Source: Lolium rigidum
Taxonomy: Eukaryota; Streptophyta; Magnoliopsida; Poales; Poaceae
Assembly: GCF_022539505.1 (NCBI RefSeq)
Contig: NC_061510.1
Location: forward strand, 224,152,043-224,216,042
Direction of reading: 5' to 3'
Length of the DNA stretch: 64,000 nt
The notes under the pieces were generated by a model. The model did no database searches. It was not told the DNA's origin and was given only the letters and a program-made list of their open reading frames with translations. Each line of letters begins with the position of its first letter. Position 1 is the stretch's first letter. Of this stretch, positions 20,126-31,107 are shown piece after piece. The position numbers and the translations under genes are program-made.

Positions 20126-22717
20126 AACTGCTGAGCCCATCTTAATGGCTATAAAGAAATAACTTCTTGGGAGATAACCCATGTGTTTATTTTGCTACAG
20201 TACTTTTATTTTGTATTTGAGTCTTGGAAGTTGTTACTACTGTAGCAACCTCTCCTTATCTTATTTTTATCGCATTGTTGTGCCAAGTAAAGTCTTTGAT
20301 AGTAAGGTTCATACTAGATTTGGATTACTCGCGCGAAACAGCATTTCTTGTCTGTCACGAATCCGGGCCTAATTTCTGTAGGTAACTCAGAAATATATGC
20401 CAATTTACGTGAGTGATCCTCAGATATGTACGCAACTTTCATTCAATTTGAGCATTTTCATTTGAGCAAGTCTGGTGCCTCAATAAAATTCGTCTTTACG
20501 GATCGTTCTGTTTTGACAGATTCTGCCTTTTATTTCGCATTGCCTCTTTTGTTATGTGGGATGGATTCCTTTGTTCCATTGACTTCCAGTAGCTTTGGGC
20601 AATGTCCAGAAGTGTTAAGAATGATTGTGTCACCTCTGAACATGTGAATTTTTGATTATGCACTAACCCTCTAATGAGTTTGTTTCGAGTTTGGTGTGGA
20701 GGAAGTTTTCAAGGGTCAAGAGAGGAGGATGATACAATATGATCAAGGAGAGTGAAAGCTCTAAGCTTGGGGATTCCCCGGTGGTTCACCCCTGCATATT
20801 TTAAGAAGACTCAAGCGTCTAAGCTTGGGGATGCCCAAGGCATCCCCTTCTTCATCGACAACATTATCAGGTTCCTCCCCTGAAACTATATTTTTATTCC
20901 ATCACATCTTATGTGCTTTGCTTGGAGCGTCGGTTTTTTTTTTTTGTTTTTGTTTGAATAAAATGGATCCTAGCATTCATTGTGTGGGAGAGAGACACGC
21001 TCCGCTGTTGCATATGGACAAATATGTCCTTAGGCTTTACTCATAGTATTCATGGCGAAGGTTGAATCTTCTTCGTTAAATTGTTATATGGTTGGAATCG
21101 GGAAATGCTACATGTAGTATTCTAAAATGTCTTGAATAATTTGATACTTGGCAATTGTTGTGCTCATGTTTAAGCTCTTGCATCATATACTTTGCACCCA
21201 TTAATGAAGAAACACCTAGAGCTTGCTAAATTTGGTTTGCATATTTGGTCTCTCTAAAGTCTAGATAATTTCTAGTATTGATTTTTGAACAACAAGGAAG
21301 ACGGTGTAGAGTCTTATAATGTTTACAATATGTCTTTTATGTGAGTTTTGATGCACCAGTTCATACTTGTGTTTGTTTCAAATAACCTTGCTAGCCTAAA
21401 CCTTGTATCGAGAGGGAATACTTCTCATGCATCCAAAATCCTTGAGCCAACCACTATGCCATTTGTGTCCACCATACCTACCTACTACATGGTATTTCTC
21501 CGCCATTCCAAAGTAAATTGCTTGAGTGCTACCTTTAAAATTTCCATTCTTTACCTTTGCAATATATAGCTCATGGGACAAATAGCTTAAAAACTATTGT
21601 GGTATTGAATATGTACTTATGCACTTTATCTCTTATTAAGTTGCTTGTTGTGCGATAACCATGTTTCGGGGACGCCATCAACTACTCTTTGTTGAATATC
21701 ATGTGAGTTGCTATGCATGTCCGTCTTGTCCGAAGTAAGGGAGATTTACCACTCATTTAATGGTTAGAGCATGCATATTGTTAGAGAAGAACATTGGGCC
21801 GCTAACTAAAGCCATGAATCATGGTGGAAGTTTCAGCTTTGGACATATATCCTCAATCTCATATGAGAACATTAATTGTTGCTACATGCTTATGCATTAA
21901 AGAGGAGTCCATTATCTCGTTGTCTATGTTGTCCCGGTATGAATGTCTAAGTTGAGAATAATCAAAAGCGAGAAATCCAAATGCGAGCTTTCTCCTTAGA
22001 CCTTTGTACAGGCGGCATAGAGGTACCCCTTTGTGACACTTGGTTAAAACATGTGTATTGCGATAATCCCGGTAATCCAAGCTAATTAGGACAAGGTGCG
22101 GGCACTATTAGTATACTATGCATGAGGCTTGCAACTCGTAAGATATAATTTACATGATACATATGCTTTATTACTACCGTTGACAAAATTGTTTCTTGTT
22201 TTCAAAACCAAAGCTCTAGCACAAATATAGCAATCAATGCTTCCTCTGCGAAGGGCCTTTCTTTTACTTTTATGTTGAGTCAGTTCACCTATTTCTCTCC
22301 ACCTCAAGAAGCAAACACTTGTGTGAACTGTGCATTGATTCCTACATACTCGCATATTGCACTTGTTATATTACTTTACATTGACAATATCCATGAGATA
22401 TACATGTTATAAGTTGAAAGCAACCGCTAAAACTTAATCTTCCTTTGTGTTGCTTCAATACCTTTACTTTGATTTATTGCTTTATGAGTTAACTCTTATG
22501 CAAGACTTATTGATGCTTGTCTTGAAGTACTATTCATGAAAAGTCTTTGCTATATGATTCATTTGTTTACTCATGTCATTTACCATTGTTTTGATCGCTG
22601 CATTCATCACATGTGCTTACAATAGTATGATCAAGGTTATGATGGCATGTCACTCCAGAAATTATCTTTGTTATCGTTTACCTGCTCGGGACGAGCAGGA
22701 ACTAAGCTTGGGGATGC
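20126..22717 (+). other. Non-coding 3' interior of gypsy element with repeated polypurine-tract-like motifs
   Basis: No supported gene is present. The motif TAAGCTTGGGGAT occurs at about 20762, 20820 and 22703; the last is the working tract before the right LTR. The first two continue into inverted complements: GGGGA/TCCCC at 20769-20779 and GGGGATGCC/GGCATCCCC (3-nt loop) at 20827-20847. A GCTCGGGACGAGCAGGAAC block comes just before the final tract. Confidence 0.7.
22704..22717 (+). promoter_or_regulatory. Polypurine tract of non-autonomous gypsy element
   Basis: AAGCTTGGGGATGC directly precedes the right LTR start at 22718, in the expected place for the plus-strand primer. Confidence 0.65.
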
Positions 22718-24435
22718 TGATACGTCTCCAACGTATCGATAATTTCTTATGTTCCATGCCACATTATTGATGGTATCTACATGTTTTATGCATACTTTAT
22801 GTCATATTTATGCGTTTTCCGGAACTAACCTATTGACAAGATGCCGAAGGGCCAGTTCTTGTTTTCTGCTGTTTTTGGTTTCAGAAATCCTAGTAAGGAA
22901 ATATTCTCGGAATTGGACGAAATCAACGCCCAGAGTCCTATTTTTCCACGAAGCTTCCAGAAGTCCGAATGGGAAACGAAGTGGGGCCACAAGGTGGGGA
23001 CACAGTAGGGCGGCGCGGCCCAAGCCCTGGCCGTGCCGGCCTAGTGTGTGGTCCCACCAGGACCCCTCCGAGGCTGCCCTTCCGCCTACTTAAGGTCTCC
23101 GTCGCGAAAACCCTATTACGTTCGACGAAACCGAGAGAAAACCTTCCGGAGCCGCCGCCATCGCGAAGCCAAGATCCGGGGGACAGGAGTCTCGTTCCGG
23201 CACGCCGCCGGGACGGGGAAGTGCCCCCGGAAGGCTCCTCCATCGACACCACCGCCATCTTCATCAACGCTGCTTGTCTCCCATGAGGAGGGAGTAGTTC
23301 TCCATCGAGGCTAAGGGCTGTACCGGTAGCTATGTGGTTCATCTCTCTCCTATGTACTTCAATACAATAATCTCATGAGCTGCCTTACATGATTGAGATT
23401 CATATGATGATGCTTGTAATCTAGATGTCATTATGCTAGTCAAGTGGGTTTTACTTATGTGATCTCCGGAGACTCCTTGTCCCACGTGTGTAAAGGTGAC
23501 GAGTGTGTGCACCGTGTGGGTCTCTTAGGCTATATTTCACAGAATACTTACTCACTCGTTATGAATGGCATAGTGAAGTGCTTATTTATATCCCTTTATG
23601 ATTGCAATGTGTTTTGTATCACAATTTATCTCGTGTGCTACTCTAGTGATGTTATTAAAGTAGTTTATTCCTCCTGCACGGTGTAATGGTGACAGTGTGT
23701 GCATCGTGTAGTACTTGGCGTAGGCTATGATTGTGATCTCTTGTAGATTATGAAGTTAACTATCGCTATGATGGTATTGATGTGATCTATGCCTCCTTTC
23801 GTAGCGTGAAGGTGACAGTGTGCATGCTATGTTAGTACTTGGTTTGGTTATGTTGATCTGTCATGCACTCTAAGGTTATTTAAATATGAACATTGAATAT
23901 TGTGGAGCTTGTTAACTCCGGCATTGAGGGTTCGTGTAATCCTACATAGTTAGTGGTGTTCATCATCCAACAAGAGAGTGTAGAGTCTAGCATCTATTTA
24001 TTTATTCTGTTATGTGATCAATGTTGAGAGTGTCCACTAGTGAAAGTATGATCCCTAGGCCTTGTTCCTAAATATCGCTATCGCTGCTTGTTTACTCGTT
24101 CTACCGCATCCGTATTGTCCGCAATATTACCACCATCAACTACACGCCGGCAAGCACTTTTCCGGCGCCGTTACTACTTGCTCATATATATTCATACCAC
24201 TTGTATTTCACTATCTCTTCGCCGAACTAGTGCACCTATTAGGTGTGTTGGGGACACAAGAGACTTCTTGCTCCGTGGTTGCGGGGTTGCATGAGAGGGA
24301 TATCTTTGACCTCTTCCTCCCTGAGTTCGATAAACCTTGGGTGATCCACTTAAGGGAAACTTGCTGCTGTTCTACAAACCTCTGCTCTTGGAGGCCCAAC
24401 ACTGTCTACAAGAATAGAAGCACCCGTAGACATCA
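22718..24435 (+). repeat. Right LTR of non-autonomous gypsy element
   Basis: It matches the left LTR throughout. Differences are mostly CTCG versus CTG or CCG and C/T at CpG sites, for example in 24075-24170 versus 18870-18965. It ends GTAGACATCA and is followed by GTACC. Confidence 0.92.
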
Positions 24436-24440
24436 GTACC

Positions 24441-25382
24441 GTAACGCAAATTACGGCACCACCGCTTTGGTACCGCGAGGGTCCAGGGACTCACAGAGGC
24501 CATTGCGGTACCTCAAGCGGTACCGCAAGTGGTACTACCGCTGTGAGTCCACGTGGCTAAATCTGTGGGGATTTCGAATCCAGAGCGGTACTACCGGTTG
24601 CCAAAGCGGTAGTACCGGTTGTGCGGAAACTGCACATAACGGTTGGATTTGGAGGGACCTATATAAAGGCCCCTTCTTCCCCAGCTTGTTTTTATCTCTT
24701 CTCTCTCTCTCCTCCATTGTTGCTGAGCTCAAACCTTGATGATCTCCCCACCTACCCAATCAATCTTACCCAAATTCGGAGGAGTGGTGGAGGAGGCCCC
24801 GATCTATACATCTACCAAGAGATAATTCACCAATACCATCTAGTCCTTAGTGGATCTTGAAGTTAGGGTTCCTATTGTGGGATCTTGGAGGAAGTGCTCC
24901 TATGGAGGCTAGCTTGGAGTTGTGCTAGCCCCATAGGGTGTTGGGAGCCTCCTAGTGTTGTGGAGCTCGCCCCAACCTTGTGAAGGAACCACCGCCTCGA
25001 CCGGTGCCTTAGTGGAGAAGGGGGAGCCCCTTTGTGGAGCTCTCTCGAGGAAGAAGCTGAGGCCTTCCTTCGTGGTGTGGCCGTCTAGCCTCTTGTGTGA
25101 GGCTAGCAACTCCTCAACGCAGACGTACTCCCTTTTGTGGGAGAAACTGCGGGAAACAAACCTCGCCTCATCTCCGCGCCCCCCGGTTGTCCCGCTCCCT
25201 AACCTTACTATTGTATATGGTTCCTTTGCTTGTTGCATTAGCCTAGTATCACACTAGGATCACCTCTATCACCAAAGCTATCACCTTTACTTCCACACCG
25301 CACTAAAAATTGAAAAAGGATAAAAATTGCATAGCGACCATTCACCCCCTCTTGTTCGCTAAGATCCATTCAGTTGTACAAG
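24441..25382 (+). repeat. LTR-like repeat with palindrome cluster, right half (promoter and 3' end)
   Basis: More GCGGTA-type palindromes occur up to 24620. A TATA box, TATATAAA, follows at 24660-24667, then a pyrimidine-rich leader and a 3' end with TTCACCCCCTCTTGTTCGC, a phrase typical of LTR ends of cereal retrotransposons. The two halves (17340-17511 and this) therefore look like one LTR, either solo or the end of a truncated element. No primer site follows, which favours a solo or 3' LTR. Family not assigned. Confidence 0.6.
24660..24667 (+). promoter_or_regulatory. TATA box downstream of palindrome cluster
   Basis: GGACCTATATAAAGGCCCC lies about 40 bases after the last GCGGTAGTACCGG motif and is followed by a CT-rich stretch (CTCTTCTCTCTCTCTCC) typical of a plant leader. 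Confidence 0.65.
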
Positions 25383-25489
25383 TAACGCAAAAAGTAATAA
25401 CAATTATAAAGCTCATTCTATTAGAGCTTGTTGTCGTTGGCAAGCGGGAAGCATGTTCCGCTAAAGCACAAAGAACCAACACACCAGAG

Positions 25490-25654
25490 CAGTGGCGGAG
25501 CTTGACAAGAACTGCTGGGGGCGAAATGTAAAATCTGTAAGTTGGGGGGGGGGCAAAAGGTTAAAAAAATCCCATCTAAGCCTATCCTAAAATTCATAAA
25601 ATGATCAAAAGCTTGGGGGGTGCCCCCCCTGACCTGCACATAGCTACGCCCATG
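25490..25654 (+). mobile_element. hAT-type MITE, 165 bp
   Basis: Termini CAGTGGCGGAGCT and AGCTACGCCCATG are imperfect inverted repeats, and the 8-bp direct repeat CACCAGAG flanks both sides (25482-25489, 25655-25662). Eight-base duplications and a CA...TG end are hAT features. It has no coding capacity. Confidence 0.85.
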
Positions 25655-27012
25655 CACCAGAGTAACAACCATCGTCAAAGATGAAATCCGTAGACCAGAA
25701 GAGCCAAACCTGAAACCACACCAGCGAAGAAGTAACTACACACGCCCTTCACCGATGCTAGATGCAGGACAAGAGAGAGGATTGGGCGGATATCACCTTC
25801 TGATTTCGAGATGTATCTGTCACCTCAACACTAAAAAAATCTAAACAAAGAATGGGAACCTCCTTGCGGTGAGGGACCATGGTCTACAACGCCTCCAAGG
25901 CCCCAAGGCCATCGCAGGCGAAGCGGGCTACCGGTGTTGCCCGCGTGGGGGACAAAACTCTATGTTGGTTTTATGTTATGGCCTGTATTTTTTACATCGA
26001 ATTTGACTAAAAAGGTGAACCAAGCGGAGCCTTAAGGTGGCTAGAATGTTCGTTTAGAACCTGTAGGCATACATTCACTTTTATCAAACCACGAGTGTTA
26101 CAACTGTGGGGGACAAAACCCTATGTTGGTTTTATGTTATGGCCTGTATTTTTTACATGGAATTTGACTAAAAAGGTGAACCAAGCGGAGCCTTAAGGTG
26201 GCTAGAATGTTCGTTTAGAACCTTTAGGCATACATTCACTTTTATCAAACCACGAGTGTTACAACTGTGGCTTTCTTATTGAGTTTATTTGGTGACATTG
26301 ATGTATTATCGTTGGATTTCTCGCCCCTTGCGGTTATATATCAGATCAAACATGCTAAAGAACTATATTTTGCAAAAAAATTCTGTGAAAATTTAATTTT
26401 AGGCTTTCAGTTTTGTTGAAAATTGTTGTGAAAATGATCAAAAGCTGGGGGGGCGGTGCCCCCCTGACCTGCACATAGCTACGCCCCTGCACCAGAGTAA
26501 CAACCATCATCAAAGATGAAATCCGTAGATCAGAAGAGCCAGACCCGAAACCACACCAGCAAAGAAGTAACTACACACACCCTTCACCGGTGCTAGATGC
26601 AGGACACACGCCCTTCACCGGTGCTAGATGCTGGAGAAGAGAGAGGATTGGGCGGACATCAAGCTTCTGACTTCGAGATGTATCCGTCACCTCAACACTG
26701 AAAAACCCTAAACAAAGAACGGGAACCTCCTTGCGGTGAGGGGCCATGGTCTGCGATGCCTCCTAGGCCATCGCAGGCGGAGCAGGCTACCGGTGCTGCC
26801 CGCGTGGGGGACAAAACCCTATGTTGGTTTTATGTTATGGCCTGTAATTTTTACATCGAATTTGACCAAAAAGGTGAACCAAGCGGAGCCTTAAGGTGGC
26901 TAGAATGTTCGTTTAGAACCTTTAGGCATACATTCACTTTTATCAAACCACGAGTGTTACAACTGTGGCTTTCTTATTGAGTTTATTTGGTGACATTGAT
27001 GTATTATCGTTG
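25597..27012 (+). repeat. Locally duplicated repeat block
   Basis: The segment 25597-26107 (3' end of the hAT MITE plus flank) recurs at 26428-26965. A partial third copy of its end lies at 26108-26309. Shared markers are GATGAAATCCGTAGACCAGA, GGGAACCTCCTTGCGGTGAG and GGGGGACAAAACCCTATG, the last three times (25947, 26108, 26806). Because the MITE end and its target duplication are inside the unit, the duplication came after MITE insertion. No protein is recognised. Confidence 0.85.
26306..26418 (+). pseudogene. Copy of F-box gene intron 1 sequence
   Basis: About 110 bases, from TATCGTTGGATTTCTCGCCC through CAAACATGCTAAAGAACTAT to AGGCTTTCAGTTTTG, match 31728-31835 inside intron 1 of the F-box/LRR gene with few changes. 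It sits between two copies of the local duplication. Either it was captured from the gene, or both are copies of an unrecognised repeat. Confidence 0.75.
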
Positions 27013-27035
27013 TATGTTGTGATGAACTTTCACTA

Positions 27036-27142
27036 CTCCCTATGTTCCGGTTTATATGTCTTATATCCCTAGATCCTTATTTTTACCAATAGAATATAAC
27101 TTTTAGAAATACGGGCATGACCTATAAACCGGATGGAGGGAA
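27036..27142 (+). mobile_element. Stowaway MITE (Tc1/mariner type)
   Basis: Termini CTCCCTATGTTCCGGTTTAT and ATAAACCGGATGGAGGGA are inverted repeats flanked by TA on each side. Length is 107 bp. Non-coding. Confidence 0.8.
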
Positions 27143-27191
27143 TACTACATATATTAATCGTGTTGTGATATGTGTTTGTTAAGTTTGAACT

Positions 27192-29959
27192 ATGAATGTG
27201 TTATACCCATTGTTTCCCTCAGACCGAAAAATCCTAACAGTTCAGTCTGACTGGGGGGGTGAATATGAAAAATTAAACTCTCTTTTTCAGTCCCAAGGGA
27301 TCTCTCATCATGTCTGTTTCCCTCATGCACACCAGCAAAATGGCTCTGCAGAAAGAAAACATAGACACATTGTTGAAGTAGGGCTTGCTCTTCTTGCTAC
27401 TGCTCATATGCCTCTCAAATTCTGGGATGAGGCTTTCTTAACTGCTACATATCTCATTAACATGCTTCCCAGTAAAACTATCAATAATGAAACACCTGTT
27501 CATCGTCTGCTAGGCACTAAACCTGACTATAAATCTTTACGTGTGTTTGGCTGTGCATGTTGGCCAAATCGCGTCCTTACAATAAGCGCAAACTTGCGTT
27601 CCGTTCCACTCAATGTGTCTTCTTGGGATATAGTCCCAAACATAAGGGTGTTAAGTGCCTAGAAGTCTCCTCTGGACGTGTGTATATTTCTCGTGATGTT
27701 GTCTTTGATGAGGCTGTTTTTCCGTTCCAAAATCTTCATCCTAATGCTGGTGCTCGCCTTCGACAAGAAATATTGCTCCTTGATTCATCTCTTCTAAATT
27801 CTGATTTCGGGGATGCTACTTCTGATGATCCACATGTGACTAATTTTCCTACTACTAATGGTCTCCCTAGTGCTCCTCTTGTTGTGCAGGTCTCACCACG
27901 GACAGATGCTGAAAATTTGGAGCCAAACAGTGCAACCACTCACCCACCAGCCTCCTCTGAAATTCTGTCACAAAATGCCAACAGCAGCGATCCCGAGGAA
28001 GATTTCCTGACACCATCTGCGTCGGATCACGCGCCTGACTCACCGCAGCACCTGGTCCGGTCTCCTGCGCCTGGCCAATCCGCACCGAGATGCTCTCCCT
28101 CGGCCTCCGTGCGGTTTCCCGCTCTCGCCTCGTCTGTCGGCCAGGGCGCCCGATCTTCTGCGCCTAGACGCGCGCGGGCGCTTCCTCCACGCCTTCTGCC
28201 ACGCAGGAGGCCGCTGGATCCTCTGCGGCCAGTGGCGAGACCAGCCCGGCTGTTTCCTCTGCTCCGACAGCTCCTGCCACCTCAGATGGATCGTCTGCGC
28301 CAGAATCTCCTGTGCGCCAGTCTGCAGCACGTCGTCCAATTACGCGTGCGTCTCGTGGCATCAAACGACCCAAAGAGTATCGTGACGGTACCGTTCGATG
28401 GGGCATGTCCGCGGTTATGGATGAGCCGACCACTGTGCAGCAAGCTTTGAGTGATCCCAAATGGCATACGACCATGGATGAAGAATACTCGGCGTTAATG
28501 AAGGATCATACATGGCACTTGGTTCCGTCTCATACCGCTAAGAATGTGGTTGACTGCCGATGGATATTCAAAATAAAGCGTAAGGCCGATGGCTCTATTG
28601 ACAGATACAAGGCAAGACTGGTTGCCAAAGGTTTTAAACAGCGCTATGGTATCGATTATGAGGACACTTTTAGTCCAGTTGTCAAAATAGAAACTGTCAG
28701 ACTTGTTCTAGCAATCTCAGTATCTAGGGGTTGGACTTTGCGACAGCTTGATGTCAAGAATGCGTTTCTTCATGGTGTTCTGGAAGAGGAAGTATACATG
28801 CGACAACCACCTGGTTATGAAGACAGGGGGAAAACAAACTATGTCTGCAAACTTGACAAAGCACTGTATGGGCTGAAACAAGCTCCACGTGCTTGGTACT
28901 CCAGGTTGAGTTCAAAATTGGTATCACTTGGTTTTCAGCCGTCTAAGTCTGACACTTCCTTGTTCATATACCGCAAGCCCGGGGTCACTATTTTCATGCT
29001 TATCTATGTTGATGATATCATTGTGGCTAGTTCCTCTCAACAAGCAACAAATGCTCTTCTCCGAGATTTAAGCAAGTATTTTGCATTGAATGATCTAGGT
29101 GATCTTCATTACTTCTTGGGCATGGAAGTGCACAAAGTTGATGATGGTATAGTCTTGAATCAAGCCAAGTATGCTCAGGATATTTTAGCCCGGGTGGGTA
29201 TGAAGGATTGTACTGGTTGTCCTACGCCCTTATCCTCATCAGAAAAAATAACTGCACATGAAGGTAGCTTGCTTGGTCCTGAAGACATTACAAGTTACAG
29301 GAGTATGGTAGGTGCTCTGGAGTACTTAACTCTTACAAGACCAGATATCTCTTATGCAGTAAATAAAGTGTGTCAGTATCTTCATGCACCTACCACTGTT
29401 CATTGGACAGCTGCAAAGAGAATTCTGAGATATATTAAAAGTACCCTGCGTATTGGGCTTACCTTCATGAGGTCTTCCTCCACGCTTGTTAGTGCCTTTT
29501 CTGATGCTGACTGGGCCGGTTGTGTTGATGACCGCCGATCCACTGGAGGTTTTGCAGTTTTCTATGGCCCTAACCTGATTTCTTGGAGTGCAAAGAAACA
29601 AGGCTATCGTCTCCAGGTCAAGTACAGAAGCTGAGTACAAGTCAGTGGCAAATGCAACTGCAGAAATGATATGGGTACAATCTCTTCTCAAGGAATTGGG
29701 TGTGAAGCTTCGACAGACACCAGTATTGTGGTGTGACAATCTAGGTGCTACATATTTGTCAGCAAATCCAGTGTTTCACGCCAGAGCCAAGCATATTGAG
29801 ATAGATTTTCACTTTATTCGAGAACGAGTGTTGAAGAAGGAACTAGAAGTCAGATTTGTTCCTTCCAAAGATCAGGTTGCAGATGGCTTTACAAAGCCAC
29901 TCCCAGTTAGAAACTTTTTAGAGTTTAGACATAATCTCAACTTAGTAAGTTGTGATTAA
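27192..29959 (+). pseudogene. pol: Ty1/copia pol: integrase, reverse transcriptase, RNase H, frameshifted
   Basis: The integrase C-half comes first: an SDWGGEYEKL aspartate motif, then PHAHQQNGSAERKHRH with the catalytic Glu, then FGCACWPN. A frameshift near 27565 leads to SSGRVYISRDVVFDE and a proline/serine-rich linker. A second frameshift near 28310 leads to reverse transcriptase ([49 protein letters not shown] at about 29006-29040), then RNase H starting SDADWAGC. A third frameshift at about 29610 precedes the end ([38 protein letters not shown]). Gag, protease and the integrase N-terminus are missing, so the copy is 5'-truncated and dead, although the reverse transcriptase core is intact over 440 codons. 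Confidence 0.93.
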
Positions 29960-29966
29960 GGGAGGG

Positions 29967-30139
29967 TGTTAAACAACGTGTTACACAAGTTGTATAGGAC
30001 TTAGAGTCCGTATCCAATACCTCATGTAATCCTCCTATATATACATATGAAATAAACCAAACTTGGTTATCCGAGTAGATCGAAATCTACCTGATCTTAC
30101 ACTCCGCACCCCTGCATCTGCGTTACATGTCATCTAACA
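29967..30139 (+). repeat. 3' LTR of copia element, about 173 bp
   Basis: A purine tract (TTAAGGGAGGG) after the pol stop is followed by TGTTAAACAACG. The candidate end is CATCTAACA at 30139, giving TGTTA/TAACA termini. A CATGTAATCCTCCTATATATA block fits the promoter or polyadenylation region. The short LTR suits Ale/Hopscotch-type copia elements. The exact right end (30127 or 30139) is uncertain. Confidence 0.7.
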
Positions 30140-30640
30140 CTTGCCCCTTGACTCCCAAGTTTGAATTTTCTTCTAAAATAAAGGAGAAAGCTTTTGCCAT
30201 CGCATTGACTAGGAAGAATAATGCCCAAGTAATTATCAAAACATTGGGAAAAAAATCATTACGGTACTGTCATGGAACATGACATCACATAAGGCAAAGG
30301 TTGACCTGGCTACCAACATAGATTCCACATATAAGGCCAAAAGGAGAATCCTTCGATCATCGTCATGATCACCATCCGTTTCAAAAAAGTCATCATCATC
30401 AACCATCGCCCTAGCTTGGTCCAAAGACTCCCACTTCACTGCAAACGACGACCAAGGTGAAAATTTTCTATGGTCGAAGCGATACCCTTTGGTCTCATGT
30501 TCGTCTGTATTTACATCCGTCTACACAACCTACTAAGAGGTTTGTTACACATGTTAGACCACAACTTGGAGAACACAAAATATTAGAAAGATAATATCAT
30601 ATCTATCTACTGCAGCTCACATTCCATTGAACTAGAATAA
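30140..30640. other. Intergenic, no supported gene
   Basis: A minus-strand 67-codon ORF (30439 to 30236), extendable upstream to include RFDHRKFSPWSSF, has an acidic DDDDFFETDGDHDDD run and may be a relic of some transposon protein. It is not recognised and not called. Confidence 0.4.
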
Positions 30641-30880
30641 CGAGTTCTAACACTACACCAAGTTAAGATGTTTTTGAGTTGTAGCCATGCTATAGGTTTA
30701 GTGAACCGTTCACAACATGATCATATGTAGGGGAACAAACCGAATGTCCAATAATTTATTTGCTACCCTTTCTCGCACAAAGTGGTAATGAGCCTCAACA
30801 TGTTTACTCCTAGCGCAGAAAATATGATATCTTACCTCAATGTTATCAGACCATAACCTGGCAACCCTTGCACGAAAAAT
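30640..30880 (-). pseudogene. Ty1/copia RNase H relic
   Basis: The minus strand reads RLWSDNIEVRYHIFCARSKH, then VEAHYHFVRERVANKLLDIRFV, closely parallel to the copia RNase H C-terminus (compare [28 protein letters not shown] in the element at 29700-29830). Stops follow at once. This is a separate, older copy in the opposite orientation. Confidence 0.75.
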
Positions 30881-30890
30881 ACTTCTCTTG

Positions 30891-31050
30891 ATTCAAGCGA
30901 GTATGCCCCCATTCACCTTTGTTTCTTCAGTGTCTACGAAAATGATTCAAGCGAGTATGCCCCCATTCACCTTTGTTTCTTCAGTGTCTACGAAAATGAT
31001 TCAAGCGAGTATGCCCCCATTCACCTTTGTTTCTTCAATGTCCACGAAAA
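30891..31050 (+). repeat. 54-bp tandem repeat, three copies
   Basis: The unit starts ATTCAAGCGAGTATGCCCCC at 30891, 30945 and 30999. The first two copies are identical; the third has a few changes at its end. It lies within the copia RNase H relic region. Confidence 0.9.
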
Positions 31051-31107
31051 AATTAATGTTTGAGGATCATCAAGTTCCAACAAAAAATTAAAAAGTCGGA
31101 AAAAGAT

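Larger units (their letters stand above)
17517..24435 (+). mobile_element. Non-autonomous gypsy-type LTR retrotransposon with one acidic ORF
   Basis: It has complete LTRs of 1715 and 1718 bases (17517-19231, 22718-24435) starting TGATACGTCTCC and ending AGACATCA, GTACC target duplications, a tRNA-Asp-type primer site and a purine tract. The 3.5 kb interior has a single 242-codon ORF and no protease, integrase or reverse transcriptase, so it needs enzymes in trans. LTR termini and primer-site type match the Athila-like element at the window start, a plausible source of those enzymes. Confidence 0.92.

Noticed and set aside
28312..29634. The 440-codon reverse transcriptase frame as an exogenous virus or intact gene.
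   Set aside because: It is the middle of a copia pol with frameshifts on both sides, no gag, and a copia 3' LTR downstream. There is no envelope gene.
30236..30439. Minus-strand 67-codon acidic ORF as a gene.
   Set aside because: Not recognised, short, and surrounded by decayed repeat sequence.
30891..31050. CRISPR-like array.
   Set aside because: The three units are directly adjacent with no unique spacers, in a eukaryotic nuclear context.
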